A program made the translations under genes and the position numbers. The notes below the pieces were generated by a model. That model was not told where the DNA came from and ran no database searches. It was given only the letters and a program-made list of their open reading frames with translations. From Strigamia acuminata (lineage: Eukaryota > Arthropoda > Chilopoda > Geophilomorpha > Linotaeniidae): a DNA stretch of 64,000 bases. The stretch covers positions 30,551,118 through 30,615,117 of the forward strand of contig OX442314.1 of assembly GCA_949358305.1 (NCBI GenBank), read 5' to 3'. Positions 28,701-40,116 of the stretch are shown in pieces (the stretch's first letter is position 1; the number at the start of each line of letters is the position of its first letter).

Positions 28701-31700
28701 TCCTAATATCTGATGCGCTTTATTTTAATCTCGTAGATGTCTTCTCCGTTACAGATAAATTATTCATCCTCATCACCTGGAAATTATGCAGTAAGTGAAT
28801 TCAAGTTCCTATCAAGCCAAACGGATCAATTGATTTGATTTGTTAATTTAGGGCCCACCTGCTTCGACGGGCGGGCCTCCTGGTCCAGGTACACCCATCA
28901 TGCCGAGCCCACAAGGTAAATTGATTGCATGAACTTTTAAGATACCAATTAAATCTAATTGACCTAATTAAATTTCAGTATCAAACTATGACTTATTTTT
29001 AACATAGTTTTTTCAATTTAATTTTAGTTTTATTAATTTTTTTTTTAAATTTAGTATTATTATATTATCATTATTGTTATTATTCTTATTATTATCATTA
29101 CTATAATTATTCTTATTGTTAAATTTTATTTTTAAATTTTAGTTTTTAGTTTGATTTTTGTTTCTGTTCTTGATTCTATTTGTTTGTTTTGTGAATTCAT
29201 TTAATGGTGTAGTACAGAGTGATTGGTTGCTTTGGTCTTATCAATTGCTACTGCTATCATGGGCCCAAGAAAAATACTCATTTTACATATTTGTTGTTTC
29301 ACTTGTCATTGTTGGACAATTAGCAATGTGCACTGGAGGGACAGTAAACGAGAGGATCTAAAAAAAAAAGAATGTTGAAGTTAATGCCCATTTAATAAAA
29401 TTTACAAACACTTCGGCTCTCCGGGGTTTGCCGATTGCCCAACCGGTCTGTCTGACTCTGTGTATAGTACAAGCTGTATGCTCCATTTTTTTAATTGTAT
29501 TTTGAAATGCATTGCTTAACGTTAGGGCTGGACTGGGAACAAGTTTAGTACCGGGAAGTCTGGATACTCCAGACATTGTGCTCGATTACCAATATTGTCA
29601 AAGGTGATGCTTTGACACAGAACTACTTTTCCGCGTAGTAGAACACAGTACACATTTGGGCGTAAACCGGCTGAAATAGATCAACATTGGAGTGGTTTTG
29701 AGTATAGCAGTCACTATGCGTATGGCAGGCATTATCTGTAGTAAGAAAGGGCTTCATTTTGATTCTATCCTCTCGAAACATCCTGGGTGGGTTAAACTGG
29801 AAGAAGCAATTGTGAATATTCGGTAACTATTTGGATAAAGCGAGAGAGGCCGGTAGCACACGGAGCAGTTGATGAGATCAAATGTGAAAGAAACCAATTG
29901 CGTGTTTTGTTTGTTGCACTGCATTTATTTTCATTTACAACTACGATGTCCTGTTGTAGGATCCACAGGCCCTTATTCTCCAGCCAATCATCGAATGAAT
30001 TCGGCACGACGAGGTGACCAATTACTACTTACCACCTCTCCCCCTTCCCTATTTTTGTCTACAGTTTTCGACTAATTCGTCACAGTTAAAAAAGAAATGT
30101 TTAAAAAGAAAACATTTTACTAATGTTTTGACATCTTGAGTTTAAAACAGCAGTCTCTATGGCTCTCTTCGACTTGGTGCATGGCGATCGGGTGACGGAT
30201 TTACCATTTTTATTTGCCACTTAATAATGTTAGTTTCAATTTTTATTGATGTCAAGTTTGGTTAACAACGTTTCATTCATGATGGTTGACATTTTAATTT
30301 TAGTTCTAAAGGAAGGATTAATCTTGTAACTGTCTTTTTTGCATGATCATCTTCATTCAAGCATGTTTTTCATATTTATTCGTTTAAAGTATATGGGATG
30401 GAACTAAGGTATGTACTCCGCGAATATTTCGAGATTGATGTACTTATTGGCGATGCAGTAACGTCGCCGTACTAAACAAACCATGCTTTACAACTTTACA
30501 ATTGACATTTTTTGCGTATAATTACGTCTAAGGTGACAATCGGTGCAACGGAAACGGAAACCAGCACCATCTCTTGATGGGAATTTACAATGCGACTGCA
30601 GCTATAGAAAAAAATTTCCACTAAGAGATGGCGCAGGAACAACCCTCTTCTTAAACCGAGGGAGTAGTCGGCTGACCAGTCAAGAGATGGTGCTGGTTTC
30701 CATTTCTGTTCCTTGCATTGGTTTCAATTTCTGCTGCGAGGATTGTCCTGTTAGACGTAGTTCTACATGAAAACAATATTGCAACGATGCCACAATTATG
30801 AAATGTATGTTGTGTTGCATCATTAATTTGTAAATGCGATGATTACGAAAATGTTTGGCGGGGTTCGACGTTTGTTCCACCACATATACGAACATTCATT
30901 AATTGTCATCACTTTAAAAGGACTAACTACTTTTTTTCACTTACAGAAAGGGTTGGTCGTGTGCTGCCTTTTTTTTAAAATTATTTATTCATTTAGTGTT
31001 GGCAATTAATTTTTATTTTCCTTTATTTTCTTTTCTTTTTAAATATTAAAAATCTCAAACTGTTGATTTTTACAGCAGAACTTAGGGTATTGATTGATTA
31101 ATTGATTGATTTGCAAGTTGTTTTTTTTTAGTTAACATGCTTGTGGAATTTAATATAATGTACATTTATGTTAGATTTTTTTTCAAGTAAGTTCTCACTT
31201 GTTAAATATTTCAATTAATTGATTTTTGTTTATTTTCTGCATGAATTGATTCACTTGTCTTTTCCTTTCAACAAAAAGGGGGAGGAAAAAAAATCTCTTC
31301 TTTCATTTAAAGTGAGAACTTATTTAACTGTGAAGTGAAATAGATTTTCTTTTTTCAATTATGAAGTTGAGTTTTCGAAACATGTATATAAAAAAATTTT
31401 TGTTTTATTTTTATTTTTTTAATACAGATTCTTCGAGTTCAGGCGGTGATAGCATGTACACAATGATGAAACCCGTCCCTGGTGGAGCATTACCCGGGGT
31501 TTGGATTCATTAAATAATCTCAATTAAATATTGCCCACACAGCAATTAAATTTCCTGTGGATTCCTTTCGAAGTCGGGTCACTTCATCGAATCCCATTTC
31601 ATCAAATGGCGGTTTTTTTTTGTTGAAACGTACCATTTTTTCAAAATTTTCGATGAAACAGTACAGTAAAAAATCCAAAAACCTAACCTGACCTGACCTA

Positions 31701-34700
31701 ACCTAACCTGACCTAACACAACCTAACCTAACCATGTAGCCACGTGAATAACATGATGTTGGCCGAAAATTCGATGAAACGTAACAGAGCGGAATTTAAA
31801 TTCGATGAAGTGATTCGACCTGATTCCTTTCGGTTAGAGAGATACCGTATTCCTTCGATTAAGAGCCGCCGCTGATGTAGCAAAAATATCGTATTATCGC
31901 GCCAATACGGTATTTTTTGTATATGATACACAGTTTGTGGCAGGTACTTTTCCATTATAAAAACCCTCGTTATGCCTATAAGTTTAAGTAGGGATAATTT
32001 TATAACTATAAGTAAGAGTTTACCTGTAACCTAAATTTTGTAACTTTTTTGTTATACTAAATATAGTGTAAAAATATAAGGGAAGCGCACCTGCCGCAAA
32101 CTGTGTATTGTATCGTACGTAGAACGTTCGCTAAGTTCTTTAAGTTAAACCACAAAAAATATTATTTTCTTACGAAAAACGGAAATCCAAAGTTGCGGTC
32201 GACGATTGCAGTTTTGAATAAGAGCTGCGGCTCTTATTCGAAGGAATGCGGTATTCATAATGTCATTAGTTAATATTTGTGTATGCAATCGCGCTTTATG
32301 CTTGACTGAAATGGAGCAGAAAGTTGTTTTCTGCCAACATTTTTAGTGACATGCCCGTAAAAGCATGTCTTGGATACCCAGAGTCTTTGTAATTGACAGT
32401 TTTGGTTGATCTTTAAACTAACTGCCAAGGTCATATTGACCAAAGCCTAATTTTAAATACTAAAGACTAAGGAAATGCAAGTGCCGTGTGGGAAGTTTGC
32501 ATTTAAAAGCAACTCTTTTCGTTTCTTTTATTAATCTTGTTTTTATGTTTTCATTTGGATAGGACTTCCCAATGGGAGCTGGTCCAGATGGCTCAATGGG
32601 GCCAATGGGGCCCAGCATGCCCCCAGTGATGAATGGTCTGTTGAAACATGTCAAAAGTGAGACACGAAATTGATTTTCTTTTCTTCTTCGAATGTTGCAG
32701 GTGATGGTCTAGATGGAATGAAAAATTCTCCCGCGAATGGTGGTCCCGGCACACCTCGAGAAGACGGCCCAGGAATGGGCGATTACGGTCTTGGTTACGG
32801 CCAGGACAGTGTTAATGTAAGTTTTAATGGTAAGGTTGGGATTGTGGGTTGATGAAATTACGGTCAGGTGGTAGTGCCTGGTCCTTTTTTTGACCTTTTT
32901 GTCTGGCTATAAATGGTCGAGGTGACTAATCTGTCGTTTTTTTTATTTTTATTTACCTTTATTTCATCTCCATTTTGTTTATTTCATTTCTTCTTTTATA
33001 CCACTACAAGAAATGCTCAGGAGCTAGAATGGATGCCTAATTTAATGTCTAGTGTCGAATGTGTGGGTTAACTGAGCGGGGATTGGCTAGACAGGGGTGA
33101 GGAGTTGTTTGAGGGTTGTTTTTGAGTGATTTTTGATTGCTATGTTTTGAATAAAGGAGTGAATGTCTGATCAAGTTAGAGTTTTTCTGTTTTCCTTGTT
33201 GCAGTTTTATAGTGGAAAGGACAATAGATGTTTCTCGTATCTGCCATCTTGTGATCGATAGAGCTTCGGTAGTTCCTTAATTGTAAATATATTGCCAAAA
33301 CCAAGTACCGTAAAAGCTCTTTTACTGCACCTGTGCATTGTTTGCACGGAAGACTTTGACTGGATCGTGGGGAGCACTGTTTGATGTAACGACTGAGATT
33401 ATCATAGAAACGTCAATACGGATAAACAAATATTTCCCATTCTCAAAATTCAGATAACTTGTGTGAATGAATTCTGACGATTGACCGGTGCGATTGCCAG
33501 TATTGGAGACCCGCACGGTAAAAGAGCTTTTACGGCGAGTGAAACCCATAAACGGTAAATCCTCTAATAATACGTCGCTTTTTACTTGAATAATCGCCTT
33601 CGTTACAGTCTGTGTCACACATTCAATATTGAAGCCTCGAGTGACTTCGCTATAGCTTTTCTGCACTTTGCGCCCATAATTTCTTCTTGAATGCAAGCGG
33701 AAATATCAGCACAAGGTGCAGAAAGGGTGTGATGAACACGTCATCGGGCTCTTCTATGTTGAATGCAGTCCAGTTGTGTGGTTGAAGCATACCGTGTTGC
33801 CGCGCTTTTAATGGCATGCCACTAAACAGTGAGTTTTACCAGATTTAAAAGTGAGACAAACGGCAATTAACAATTTCCCAAATGTTGTATTTTCAATTTT
33901 ACTAGCATGTCAATTAAAAGCGCGGCAATACAGTAGCGTCGAAGATCACGCCTGTATGTTGTAAAAGAGGTTTAATGCAAGGCATCTGCACATTGGATGG
34001 GTCATTTTAGACCTTTGTAGGGAGTTGAAGGTGACCTTGATGGTTGCCTACCTCTTCAGCCTGAAAGATCGTTTAAAATGGTTGTAAATAATTATATTTA
34101 ATGTGGGTTTTTGATCTTGGCTTAGTTTTTGTGCTTGGAACGTTCGTGTTTGTCTTCGGCACATTATTAAAGGATTTACGGCAATTAGAGCGATGGGATT
34201 CAACATTTTTCCATTGTTTATTATGGCTCATTTATTGTAACTTCTGGTTGACCATGCTGCTACCGTCTTGCCACGCTTTTAGTCGCATTTAAGAAACAAA
34301 ATTGTCGGTGTTTTGATGAGGCAACGTCTGCTGCCAGGGGAAAATGACGGGATGTTTTAACCTAACTCATCCTAGCCGTTAATATTTCTAAAAAGCATGT
34401 ATTTGTTGCGTTTATGTTGGCGCAGGTGTGCCTTACAATGTAAAACGCACCTTTTTTTCCCATTTCAACATCTTAAGGTGGAAACACAAGAGAGCGGGTA
34501 AAATTTAAAAGCTTGCTTTTACTTGAAAAAGTGGCTAAAAACTTGCTCGCTTGAGCAAACACAAGCTTGCGTTTTTATTCATAGCTTTGTTTTGAAGCGA
34601 ACTTGTACTCACCCGCTCCGATCAAACTGAGTTTGATTTACCAGTTTCAAGCTTGCTGCTGTTTTGGTCATGTGGCTTTGACAGCCAATCAGAATCGTGA

Positions 34701-36830
34701 GGAAATTCTTGGAGGAGATTTTGGCGGGAATTTCTAGCTAGCTATCTAGCTAGCTTGAGTTTGCCAGTTAAGCTGGTAAGCCAAAAGCGGGTCAAGTGAC
34801 CTCGTAAATGACTCCATCCTTAAACTTGTACTAGCAAGCTTTGGAATTTTACCCGCTCTCTTATGTTTCCACCTTTAGAATTGAAGAAATACGGTATTAT
34901 TATACCAATGGTGTTAGCTGTGTGGTCTGGACGTAGGACAAGCCCCAGAAATACAGCCAGAGAGAGTTTGTTTGGATAAAGACTGATTGGATGCTAGTGC
35001 TGGCAGATCTGTCCACACTAAGCCACTGTAAAGACAGCTTTTACACCGTATTACTTATGGAATAATGTGACTAAATAGGCGGCAATACTGTACTAGAGAA
35101 ACCTGGCAGCTGTTAAGAACAAGTGAGGAAAAGATGGAAATAAATTTGTAATTGTAAATAGTGAAAAAGATGTGAAGAAATGAGCAGATACCTTCACTGC
35201 GAAGTAGATTAGAATGACTACTAAATTACTGCAATAATCACTGTTGGAAACAAAATTGTTGTCTAGACTAACTCCTGCAAGCATTCTGGTGCTGGTCAAT
35301 TACAAATACAAACATTGAATTTGTTTGAGATTTACAATAATATGGAAGATTTGTGAATGTTTAATCCATCCACTTAGCACAACATACACGACATTGCATT
35401 CTCTCTGTTTTGTTTGTTTCTTTTTGTTTCTTTTCAACAGAGATTTATAAAGATGCACATTTGGCACTAGTTAATGGGAAAAATTGCTCATTTTTCTCAT
35501 TACGTTTAATGATTATTGAATGAACTCTAAAACACTTTTTGACTTTTCATTCGTACACCTGCTATCTTGTGGCCTGTAAATGTAAAAATTCCTGGTTTAA
35601 AGTTGACTGAAGTTTCTATACCTTTTAGGCTGTCTAGAAAAAATTATCATTGGAAAAAAGGATTGTGTGGCTATTTTTCAGTAAGTACATGGTAAATAAT
35701 CTCTTCAAATTTCTGACCAGTTATTTTTGCCACTTTTTACGAATGAGTGTCCAGACAAAATGTGACCTTTTTCTATTTTTTCCGATACATTTATTTTCTC
35801 TTCATTTTATTTATGAAAGATATCATTAAAAGATAAAATGAGTGAGGACTTTGTTTGGTATAGATGAAAGGTTTGTATGAAGCATTATATATACATTGTC
35901 ATGTTTTTTTTTTTTTGTTTTTTTTTTTTTTTTTATTATTATTATTTTTTTGATCCTATTATTTTTCATCTTTTTATTTGTTTGTCTTTATTTTTGAGAG
36001 AGAAAAATTGTACCATAAACTTCTTCCCTTTTATTTGTCTTCTTAATTATTTTTTGAAAACTTATTCAGGGTTTCTTCTGTGAATTATAGCCTGAACAAA
36101 TTCTTGTTTAAAATCTAGACACATGATTTTCAGTAGGCACATTCGTAACATGTATTTAAACATATTTTGTTTTTTAAATGTTGTGTGCCTGAAACATACA
36201 AGCTTGGTAAAGCAATTAAAATATGTTGTTTAAAAATGCTGCTTAGTCTAAATGACTTACTGGACTGTTGTTTACTTTTTACTACTCTGTTTGTGGTCAA
36301 AAAGCAGAAATTATCACTGGATGAGCTTTAAATAGCGAAATTTTAATTTTAATATCGGTGCAGGTATCGGTATCGGCCGATATTCAGTTGCCGATTATCG
36401 GTATCGGCGATACTGCAAAATATCGATATCGGTCAAAGTCTTAATTTTATAATTTTTGTCTCACTTCTAGTGGCAGTCTGGTCAAACTTGCTTTTTGCGG
36501 AATGCCCTTACATGTGCATGAATACGTATTAATTTAAGCAGAAGATACCCTGAGTTGTTTGAGTTTCTCATTGGGAACATAAGCATTATTTGATCAATGT
36601 TTTTAAGTTCCACAATTGAGTTTAGATTTTTAATCGCGACTGAAATAACTAGTTGTTAAAAAGTACACACAACCATTTGTTCTGATTGGCTTTTTTGTTC
36701 TCTTTTTGAAATCTTGCAGGACCAGAATGAATCGGCAGCAATTTTGAAAATAAAAGAAAGCATGCAGGAAGAAGCGAAACGGTTCGAAAAAGACACGCCG
36801 GCCGATCATCCGGACTATTTCATGCAATAG
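10594..36830 (+). CDS. Ssdp: SSBP/Ssdp single-stranded DNA-binding protein, C-terminal 337 residues
   Basis: SSBP proteins bind LDB/Chip through an N-terminal LisH/LUFS domain and stabilise LIM-homeodomain and Wnt-enhanceosome complexes in the nucleus. The exons here encode the Pro/Gly/Met-rich remainder. Exons: 10594-10677, 10750-10848, 18452-18529, 18663-18723, 21580-21609, 26189-26336, 27402-27444, 28755-28790, 28852-28915, 31428-31498, 32563-32635, 32701-32816 and 36720-36830. All have GT-AG borders and matching phases, giving 337 codons plus TAG. Family blocks seen in order are AAAPSPLG, PPGFFP, PFMSPRYPGGPRP, MDPTRQ, GPGGRPW, YSSSSPGNYA, PGTPIMPSPQ, MYTMM and GGPGTPRED. The last exon encodes a charged tail (AAILKIKESMQEEAKRF) not found at the vertebrate SSBP3 end as I know it. 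The N-terminal exons are missing from the window. Introns reach 7.6 kb. Confidence 0.92.
10678..10749 (+). repeat. TTTA microsatellite in a 72-bp SSBP intron
   Basis: About nine TTTA units fill most of the short intron between the first two SSBP exons seen, directly upstream of the acceptor at 10749. Length changes here could alter intron size. Confidence 0.8.
13671..13852. mobile_element. Pogo/Tigger-like MITE, 182 bp
   Basis: It starts CAGTCAAAACTCTTTATAA and ends with the inverted complement TTATAAAGAATTTCGACTG, flanked by TA on both sides. The ends match the larger element at 27830-28396, so this is a further-deleted relative of it. Confidence 0.85.
17034..17224. mobile_element. MITE with CTATACTCAAAACCACC ends
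   Basis: A 191-bp element bounded by CTATACTCAAAACCACC and its inverted complement GGTGGTTTTGAGTATAG. The interior from about 17085 recurs at 29569-29707, where the left end is missing. It has no coding capacity. Confidence 0.8.
17518..17580. repeat. Dispersed repeat shared with 324-380 and 5063-5115
   Basis: The block CAACTATCCGTCAACGTCTG, followed by a stretch containing ATGCGAGTAGAAATT and GCGCGAGGTGCAAAA, is shared almost unchanged with 324-380 and in a more diverged form with about 5063-5115. The element's limits could not be defined. Confidence 0.6.
20000..20350. mobile_element. Dispersed element, TTGTGTTCACAC family, copy 1
   Basis: About 340 bp, from GTGTTCACACTAGACG to CAGACTCTGCG, that matches 58186-58530 at roughly 85-90% identity by eye. 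In that second copy the element continues to an inverted terminus near 59040; here the right end is not clear. Confidence 0.75.
21580..21609 (+). other. Ssdp: 30-nt SSBP microexon
   Basis: The sequence is preceded by a pyrimidine tract ending TTTTTTGCAG and followed by the strong donor GTAAGT. Both borders are phase 1, identical to the flanking exons ending at 18723 and starting at 26189, so it adds exactly ten residues (GDGAEFVGWQ after the Gln of MDPTRQ) without shifting frame. It may be constitutive or alternative. Phase agreement and both strong splice sites make chance unlikely. Confidence 0.7.
22191..22515. mobile_element. hAT-like MITE with CAGTGGCG ends
   Basis: It begins CAGTGGCGCATTATAATAGG and ends TGTAATGTGCCACTG, an imperfect inverted repeat. 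The 8-bp flanks GTTGGAAC and CTAGGAAG agree at five positions, consistent with an old, decayed target duplication. A related element starts CAGTGGCGGGTTTAG at 21924. Confidence 0.65.
26687..26785. mobile_element. hAT-type MITE, second copy, perfect 8-bp TSD
   Basis: A 99-bp relative of the element at 6470-6574, starting CAGTGCTGGACTGG and ending CCAGTCCAGCCCCG. It is flanked by exact direct repeats TTGGGGGC (26679-26686 and 26786-26793). It sits in an SSBP intron. Confidence 0.85.
27830..28396 (+). mobile_element. Pogo/Tigger-like element with CENP-B-type HTH remnant
   Basis: A 567-bp element with TIRs CAGTCGAAACTCTTTATAA and the inverted TTATAAAGAGTTTCGACTG, inserted at TA. The frame at 28062-28250 (62 codons) encodes an N-terminal helix-turn-helix resembling the CENP-B/pogo/jerky DNA-binding fold (KLNIFNAIDNG, VADEFNLPRSTI) and stops at once. 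The DDE catalytic domain is absent, so the element is an internally deleted derivative that needs a transposase in trans. It lies in the SSBP intron after exon 27402-27444. Confidence 0.85.
29569..29707. mobile_element. Truncated MITE, CTATACTCAAAACCAC family
   Basis: It matches the right two thirds of the element at 17034-17224 and keeps the terminus GTGGTTTTGAGTATAG, but the left TIR is missing. The break coincides with the end of the hAT MITE remnant just upstream. Confidence 0.7.
30549..30712. repeat. Inverted repeat, 33-bp arms
   Basis: Arm GGAAACCAGCACCATCTCTT (from about 30556) is the inverted complement of AAGAGATGGTGCTGGTTTCC ending near 30703. The loop is about 100 bp and includes a third related block, AAGAGATGGCGCAGGAAC. 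It is either a MITE or a hairpin-forming intronic element. Confidence 0.65.
31571..31821. mobile_element. TIR element with 11-bp target duplication (MULE-like)
   Basis: Ends AAGTCGGGTCACTTCATCGAA and the inverted TTCGATGAAGTGATTCGACC flank about 200 bp. The whole is bracketed by exact direct repeats GATTCCTTTCG at 31560-31570 and 31822-31832. An 11-bp duplication is outside the usual hAT, mariner or piggyBac lengths and fits Mutator-like elements. The interior (31682-31734) is a run of CCTAA/CCTGA units. It sits 72 bp after an SSBP exon. Confidence 0.7.
33790..33935. mobile_element. 146-bp MITE with TACCGTGTTGCCGCGC ends
   Basis: The terminus TACCGTGTTGCCGCGCTTTT is the imperfect inverted complement of AAAAGCGCGGCAATACAGTA. 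Related termini occur at about 34253 and 35085, which may be the ends of a larger relative. Confidence 0.7.
34474..34876. mobile_element. About 400-bp MITE, TAAGGTGGAAACA ends
   Basis: Left end TAAGGTGGAAACACAAGAGA continuing GCGGGTAAAATT pairs with AATTTTACCCGCTCTCTTAT continuing GTTTCCACCTTTA, an inverted repeat of about 33 bp with one or two mismatches. There is no coding capacity inside. Confidence 0.75.
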
Positions 36831-39300
36831 CTCAGGCTCTGGGGTTCCCTCCATGTGTTAAAGGTTAACGAGAAAAAAAAATCTTAAAAAAAAAAATAAA
36901 AATAAATAAATAAACAACAAAAACTGAAATCATTATGGCACGGACCTTAAGTTACTCAGCAAAGATCTGATGATGGAATTGTATTTCTTGGCATCCTGTA
37001 TTCTTGTTTGACGCACGTGAAAGCCATGCCGCGCACATGAACAGCATCTGGAAAAAATAAGATAAACTCAATTTTGTGAATGGACAAATTGTGAATTGCA
37101 GTAATGTTTTACCTACAAGCAAGCAGAACGTGGCCTCATTTTCTGATTTTTGATTTTTTTTTTTTTTTTCATTTATTGTGCTTTTTATTTTATTTATTAA
37201 TGTTATTATTATTAATTATTATTGATTGGAATAAGGATGGCGAGGTTTATTATTTTTTTTTTCTTTCATTCGAAACAAGATGTAAATTTGTAATGTAAAT
37301 ACCATTTATACATATTTTTCCGTTTCAGTTTAGGCGGGGTTGTTTTTTAAGAATCTCCGAAACGCCACTACGAGAAAAAGAATTTTATGATTTTTATTTT
37401 CTGTTGCGGTTGAAAAATGGAAACAGTTTTGCATCACAATCATTAAAAAGAGAAATTAATCCACAAATTTTTGAGGAATTGGAGAAATTTTTGACAAATT
37501 GGAGAAATTTCTAAAAGTAGCGAAGTTTTCGCACTTTTCGTCACTAGGAATGAACTCGGGCCCTGAAATTTGGTCGGAAATGTATCAGAAAATTGAATTT
37601 TTTTTAATTTTTGTTTCCATTTTCCATTGTGGCTTGATTTATTTTTATATTTTTCATTAGATTTGTAATTTTTCTATCCTTGGAAGGGAATGAAAATGAT
37701 TAACTTGTCAGTCTGCAACAAGTGGGAATGAAGTTTTGTCAATTCATTTTCTAAAGGGTAGACACTGTTTCCTACCTCTAGTATATTTCATAACAACTTG
37801 GTGTTTTCATTATAATTTATCTAAACAAAGAAAAAGATAGGGATAAAAGACAAGGAAACACTCCAATTTGGATATTCAAAGTATTGCTTAATTTATTTTA
37901 AAAGTAAATGTGTACCTCGTAATTTGTGCTTTAGTGTACGTGTATTGGTGTTTGAAAAAAAAAAAAAAGATAACTAAAAATTTTTAAGTCTACGTTTCTT
38001 TTTACTTTACAATAATTTGCATAGCTATTGATGATGACTTAAGACTAAATTTGATAGTTTTGTTTATTTATTTTTATTTTTTTTTTAATTATTTCAGTTT
38101 TATAATTATTATTATTATTATTGTCATGTAATTTATTGTTTCACATGCTTCTTAATTTATATAAGGGTTATTTTTGTTTTGTAGTTAATCAATGTCCATT
38201 TTATTTGTTTACTGAGGTTTCTTTTATACATTTTTGTTATTTTTGTTATTTTTTAAAAAAGAAAAGAAAAAAAAAAGTAAAAGATCAATCATGAACATTG
38301 AAAACCACTAAAAGTTTACATAAGGAAAAATCATTCATCAAATCATCCATTTTAATTTAAATTTTTTGTTTTTTTTTAAAATTTGATTTTGATTTTAATT
38401 GATAAATATCATTCCTTTAATTATATTTTTTACTAACATGCCAAGACAGTTTTATTATTATTATTATTTAATTTTTAGTTTTTTTTTTGGTTTTTTTTTT
38501 TTAAATAATTATATTGCTGGTTCTTAAATTTATTTATTCTCCACATTAGGAAAAAAAATAAAATAAAACAAAAATAAACAAAAAATAATCATTTTTTATT
38601 AATCCAAGTGAGAATTTCCTCATTTTTTTTAAAAAACAAAACAAAAAATATGAAAAAAAAAATATAAAAAAAAAAAAAATCAATAAAAAAAAAATAATAA
38701 TAATCACCAAGGATGAATTTTGAAAAATTGTTGCAGGATATTTTTAATGATTTACCATAATGTTTTTGTTATTTTATTTTATATTTAAAAAGAAATTAAT
38801 TTATTATCAACACCGGCCAGTTTGTTGTTCATACATTTCGACTTCTTCGTCTGTATCAGATGGTTGTCGTTGAAAATCAAGTGTCACTGATTAGGGGGTA
38901 CAAAGGAAGTTTTACATTTTTCAAACATCCTTGGATTATATATTTTTAATTTTAATTGTGCAAGACTTGTAAATTGTGAGGCATTGTATAATAGCTACAC
39001 CAATTTTTAATTTCAATTTTTTTCATGTATAGACAAAGGGTCAAAACAAATCTTGTACTCTTAGAAGAAATACATTTGTCATACATTTTATTTCAGCATA
39101 TTAGCTGATGACCCTTTTTCGAGCTATTCATCTTTATCTTCCAACTTAATCTCACATTTTTTGGTCGCAAAAAAAAGAAATTGGTGTCCAACTATTGTGT
39201 AGCATCATATTTTAGTTGTCATTACAATATTAATGTAAGTTTCTGTATTGTATTAAGGAAATGTAGATGCAAGAAAAAAAAGTTCCAATAAACTAAAAAA
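36831..39300 (+). other. Ssdp: SSBP 3' UTR, AT-rich, about 2.5 kb
   Basis: The stretch after the TAG is rich in A- and T-runs and has no coding frame. The AATAAA at 39287-39292 followed by an A-rich run is the best poly(A) signal in this part, implying a UTR of about 2.4 kb. Other AATAAA-like words near 36900 and 38560 could give shorter forms. Confidence 0.5.
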
Positions 39301-40080
39301 AAATAATAAAAATAATAAAAAAAAAAAAAAAAACAATGTCATTTGAACATGAAACATATTGTGCTACAACCTTGATTTGCCTTTTGTTTGCATATTGTGT
39401 GGGTTTCAAGTGAGTTGCACATGGATTGTTGTATAAATCTTGCTGCCTGTGCTCACTCAAATCTAGGAGTATTTCAGGTTGTGTTTCTTTCTCTTTTTTT
39501 TTTCAAATAAAAACAGTCGATTTTGTATATTGAAAAATCACAACAAAAACTTTTATTCAATTCTTACACTATTTAGATTTTAATTGTTTCAATAATAAAA
39601 AGAATAAAAGATGATTTGCTTTGTACGAATATTATATGATTCAACGCAAACTATCAACTTACAATCTTATGGGAACATCGAGGATAAACTGAGGTTCACT
39701 GGGGTCAATTGGATTCTGAACACGGTCCATTTATTAAAAAGCAAAATCTCAAGTGTTTACGGAGCAAATTTCCCACGCGAACCTAAATCTATATCTAATC
39801 TATTGCTCGATGTCCTCGTTTGAACAAGTAATGGATGTCATCGGATTTGGTCACCAGCATTCACTTCAATTTAGTTTCGGGAATTGATAATAAGCGCTGA
39901 ATAATGAACCGCGTAAAAATGTAAGTTGATGTTGAACTGTTCAGTGACATCATGAGTCAACATACATAATACAGGATTTTTTCAATGTGTTGTGTACTAT
40001 TCAGTTGGCAGTCGACTTTGCAAGTCCCCCCAAGTGTTGTTTACCACAATGAACACAATTTTAAATATCACATAAAACAA
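39300..40080. other. Intergenic region between SSBP and the glycine-rich gene
   Basis: No gene recognised. The two flanking genes converge here (SSBP on plus, glycine-rich protein on minus). A 70-codon plus-strand frame at 39611 has no recognisable homology. Confidence 0.6.
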
Positions 40081-40082
40081 TA

Positions 40083-40088
40083 TTTATT
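40083..40088 (-). terminator. Poly(A) signal of the glycine-rich gene
   Basis: AATAAA on the minus strand, 29 nt beyond the stop codon of the glycine-rich protein. Confidence 0.6.
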
Positions 40089-40116
40089 CAGCTCACAATT
40101 TATAATTCATACAAAA

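Larger units (their letters stand above)
28916..31427 (+). other. SSBP intron, 2.5 kb
   Basis: No supported exon. It holds AT-rich simple sequence (TATTATTATT, about 29050-29150), the truncated hAT MITE near 29524-29560, a partial MITE at 29569-29707 and an inverted repeat at 30549-30712. Confidence 0.6.
32817..36719 (+). other. Last SSBP intron, 3.9 kb
   Basis: No supported exon. It contains a palindromic TACCGTAAAAGCTCTTTTAC block near 33305 with a related block near 33518, two MITEs (33790-33935 and 34474-34876), T-rich tracts at 35900-35960 and a (C)GATATCGG-rich patch at 36350-36430. Confidence 0.6.

Noticed and set aside
39815-39880. 21-codon minus-strand frame ending FKRGHRAID followed by AATAAA
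   Set aside because: It looks coding-like, but a stop lies directly upstream and no acceptor in the right phase exists.
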